From: UBA9676 sp036005525
GTDB taxonomy: Bacteria; Actinomycetota; Actinomycetes; Streptosporangiales; Streptosporangiaceae
Direction: 5' to 3'
Assembly: GCA_036005525.1 (NCBI GenBank)
Contig: DASYQM010000088.1
Location: 1 to 6,158, forward strand
DNA length: 6,158 bases
Below, one piece after another: positions 5,070 to 6,158 of this stretch. The number at the start of each line of letters is the position of its first letter. The first letter of the stretch is position 1. The notes below the pieces were generated by a model. The model searched no databases, was not told the origin of the DNA, and saw only the letters and a list, made by a program, of their open reading frames with translations. A program made the position numbers and the translations under genes.

Positions 5070-5540
5070 GTGAAGCGGAACTGGGTCGTCGCGCTGGTCG
5101 CGGCCCTGCTCGTGGTGGGCGTAGGGCTGGGCGCCACGCCCACCATCAGAGCCGCGAACGCGGCGCCCAAAGCAGCGCCCCTGCCGGTCGCCTACAACGG
5201 CGCGAACGGCTGGCATCAGGGCCGGGCCCGGCTGCCGATCATCTACATCGGGCAGTCGAACGTCTTCGTGCGGACCCCGCACTGGTCCCGGTGGTCAGGA
5301 TCGTCCGCCCACACCCGTGGGGAACTGTGGGTGAACACCTGCACGCCGACCTGCTCGGCGGGCCATTGCCGGACCTACCCTGCGCAGGTCAGCTTCTCGC
5401 GTGTCGCCGTCCACGACGGCGTCCGGTACTTCACCCGGATGACGCTCCGTTACCGGCACGGTTACCAGCGCGACTACGTGTACCGCTGGGGCATCCTGCC
5501 CGGGGCGACGATCCCCGGCTGGAACGGCGGGCCGCTCTAA
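5070..5540 (+). CDS. Small secreted protein, actinobacterial hypothetical family
   Basis: 156 aa from GTG at 5070. A classic Sec signal peptide is visible: KRN, hydrophobic core 5-22, and a likely cleavage site after ANA (29-31). The mature part is about 125 residues, rich in aromatic and basic residues, with three cysteines (C91, C95, C100) in NTCTPTCSAGHC. At least two could form a disulfide outside the cell. The blocks FVRTPHWSRWS, VNTCTPTCSAG and GVRYFTRMTLRY resemble a widespread family of secreted or lipoprotein-like hypothetical proteins in Streptomyces and relatives. I know of no function for it. No lipobox is seen, so the protein should be released or wall-associated. The gene appears to stand alone; a hairpin at 5625-5645 follows. 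Confidence 0.8.
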   Translation: MKRNWVVALVAALLVVGVGLGATPTIRAANAAPKAAPLPVAYNGANGWHQGRARLPIIYIGQSNVFVRTPHWSRWSGSSAHTRGELWVNTCTPTCSAGHCRTYPAQVSFSRVAVHDGVRYFTRMTLRYRHGYQRDYVYRWGILPGATIPGWNGGPL

Positions 5541-5624
5541 CGCTGCCCTGGCCCTAGAGGCCCCGACAATAGGACTGCCGGGCTCGCGTGCCCCCGCATC
5601 CCGGCTGGCGGCGTTGTCGTCGTC

Positions 5625-5645
5625 GCCGATAGCTCCACTATCGGC
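5625..5645. terminator. Bidirectional hairpin terminator between convergent genes
   Basis: GCCGATAG (5625-5632) pairs perfectly with CTATCGGC (5638-5645) around a 5-nt loop. It lies between the secreted-protein stop (5540) and the convergent gene's stop (5700), where a shared terminator is expected. The stem is less GC-biased than its surroundings. The rest of the 159-bp gap 5541-5699 shows no gene. Confidence 0.5.
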
Positions 5646-5699
5646 TCCTCCTCCGCCTTGCCATCCGGGCGCGGATGGCCCTCTCCCTGATCCAGCGCC

Positions 5700-6158
5700 C
5701 TACTGCCGCGGCCTCTTGGCCGGGGCAGTCCCCCGGTCCTGGCCAGAGGAGACCGCGGTCCCTGGCGTGCGGCGCCCGGTCACCGACGTGGGATGGATCC
5801 TGACCCAGAAGGGTCGCTCCACACCGGCCGCCCAGGGACGCAGGCCGAGCCGGTCGAGCCGGTTGACCTCGGCTTCGTCGTACACGACCACGGCGCGGCC
5901 GGTGACGAAGACGCTCCACCCCGACCGGGTCCGCAGGTCGTAGTCGTCGGCCTCGAACGCGACCAGGTCTTGTTCCTCGGCCGCTGTGAGCTTGGACCCG
6001 CTGGCTGTGCGGAAGACCACGTCCTGGCCGTCCACGGCGTGGTTCACCGGCAGAAGCACCACCTCGCCGTCCGCGTAGAAACCGATGCGCCCGATCGGAA
6101 CCGAGGCGAGCAACCGCAGGCACATGTCGAAGGGCAGGGTCTCGAGCCCCGCATGATC
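5700..6158 (-). CDS. Pyridoxamine 5'-phosphate oxidase family flavoprotein (partial, N-terminus off window)
   Basis: The frame is open from the right edge to TAG at 5702-5700 and gives 152 residues. An ATG at 6125 lies inside the conserved start region (LETLPFDMCLRLLASVPIGRIGF), so the true start is almost certainly beyond the window, though probably by only a few codons. The split-barrel FMN-binding fold is suggested by GRIGFYADGEVVLLPVNHAVDG, then VVFRTASGSKL, whose R-T and S-K residues are the usual FMN phosphate contacts, then VAFEADDYD, GWSVFVTGRA and a closing W-x-R-I-x-P-x-x-VTGRR. Family knowledge: these small proteins bind FMN or a related flavin, and most are reductases of unknown substrate rather than true pyridoxine oxidases. 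The last 25 residues (SSGQDRGTAPAKRPRQ end) are disordered and basic. It converges on the secreted-protein gene. Confidence 0.85.
   Translation of the reverse strand, partial: DHAGLETLPFDMCLRLLASVPIGRIGFYADGEVVLLPVNHAVDGQDVVFRTASGSKLTAAEEQDLVAFEADDYDLRTRSGWSVFVTGRAVVVYDEAEVNRLDRLGLRPWAAGVERPFWVRIHPTSVTGRRTPGTAVSSGQDRGTAPAKRPRQ

Noticed and set aside
3894..5282. 462-codon minus-strand open frame spanning the DUF2157 gene
   Set aside because: The composition is Arg/Gly/Gln-rich without structure, and it crosses two plus-strand genes with clear membrane and signal-peptide features.
4310..5557. Long plus-strand frame overlapping the DUF2157 and secreted-protein genes
   Set aside because: Out of frame with both supported genes, Arg/Gly-rich, no start signal.
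1..6158. CRISPR arrays, tRNA genes or att sites
   Set aside because: No regularly spaced palindromic repeats, no tRNA-like GGTTCRAAY T-loop with acceptor pairing, and no long direct repeat typical of att sites was seen by eye.

Overview
The window is very GC-rich. Its genes show the codon bias, GTG starts and gene families of an actinomycete (Streptomyces, Actinomadura or Streptosporangiales-like). The genus cannot be resolved from the sequence. No tRNA, rRNA or CRISPR array was seen.

Left part (1-1253, minus strand): the N-terminal two-thirds or so of an FtsK/SpoIIIE-type membrane-anchored DNA translocase, cut by the window edge. This type is used for conjugal transfer by actinomycete integrative and conjugative elements (AICEs). 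From 1309 to 2821 lies a complete IS701-like insertion sequence with 20-bp terminal inverted repeats and a CTAG target duplication. It holds one DDE transposase gene whose C-terminus appears frameshifted. The IS landed in the loop of a 13-bp-stem inverted repeat upstream of the translocase gene.

Middle part (2895-3609, minus strand): three very small genes joined by two ATGA stop/start overlaps. From upstream to downstream they encode a Cys4 zinc-ribbon-like peptide, an 89-aa helical protein and a GIY-YIG nuclease-like protein. They read toward the translocase gene. With the IS removed they would lie about 120 bp upstream of it, so the set looks like one mobile-element transfer/accessory operon that the IS has interrupted. 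No integrase, excisionase or replication gene is in view.

The 218-bp divergent region 3610-3827 holds a perfect 11-bp stem-loop and two clusters of 10-bp-phased GYGCGGGA repeats. It separates the minus-strand cassette from plus-strand genes that look chromosomal.

Right part: a DUF2157-type polytopic membrane protein (3828-4922) with an 18-bp tandem repeat encoding a Pro/Ala-rich linker, then a small secreted protein with a signal peptide (5070-5540). A bidirectional hairpin terminator (5625-5645) faces a convergent pyridoxamine-5'-phosphate-oxidase-like flavoprotein gene (5700-6158, minus strand) that enters from the right edge.

No demonstrably new system was found. The most interesting items are the IS-in-hairpin insertion, the transposase frameshift, the coupled small-gene cassette and the phased repeats.
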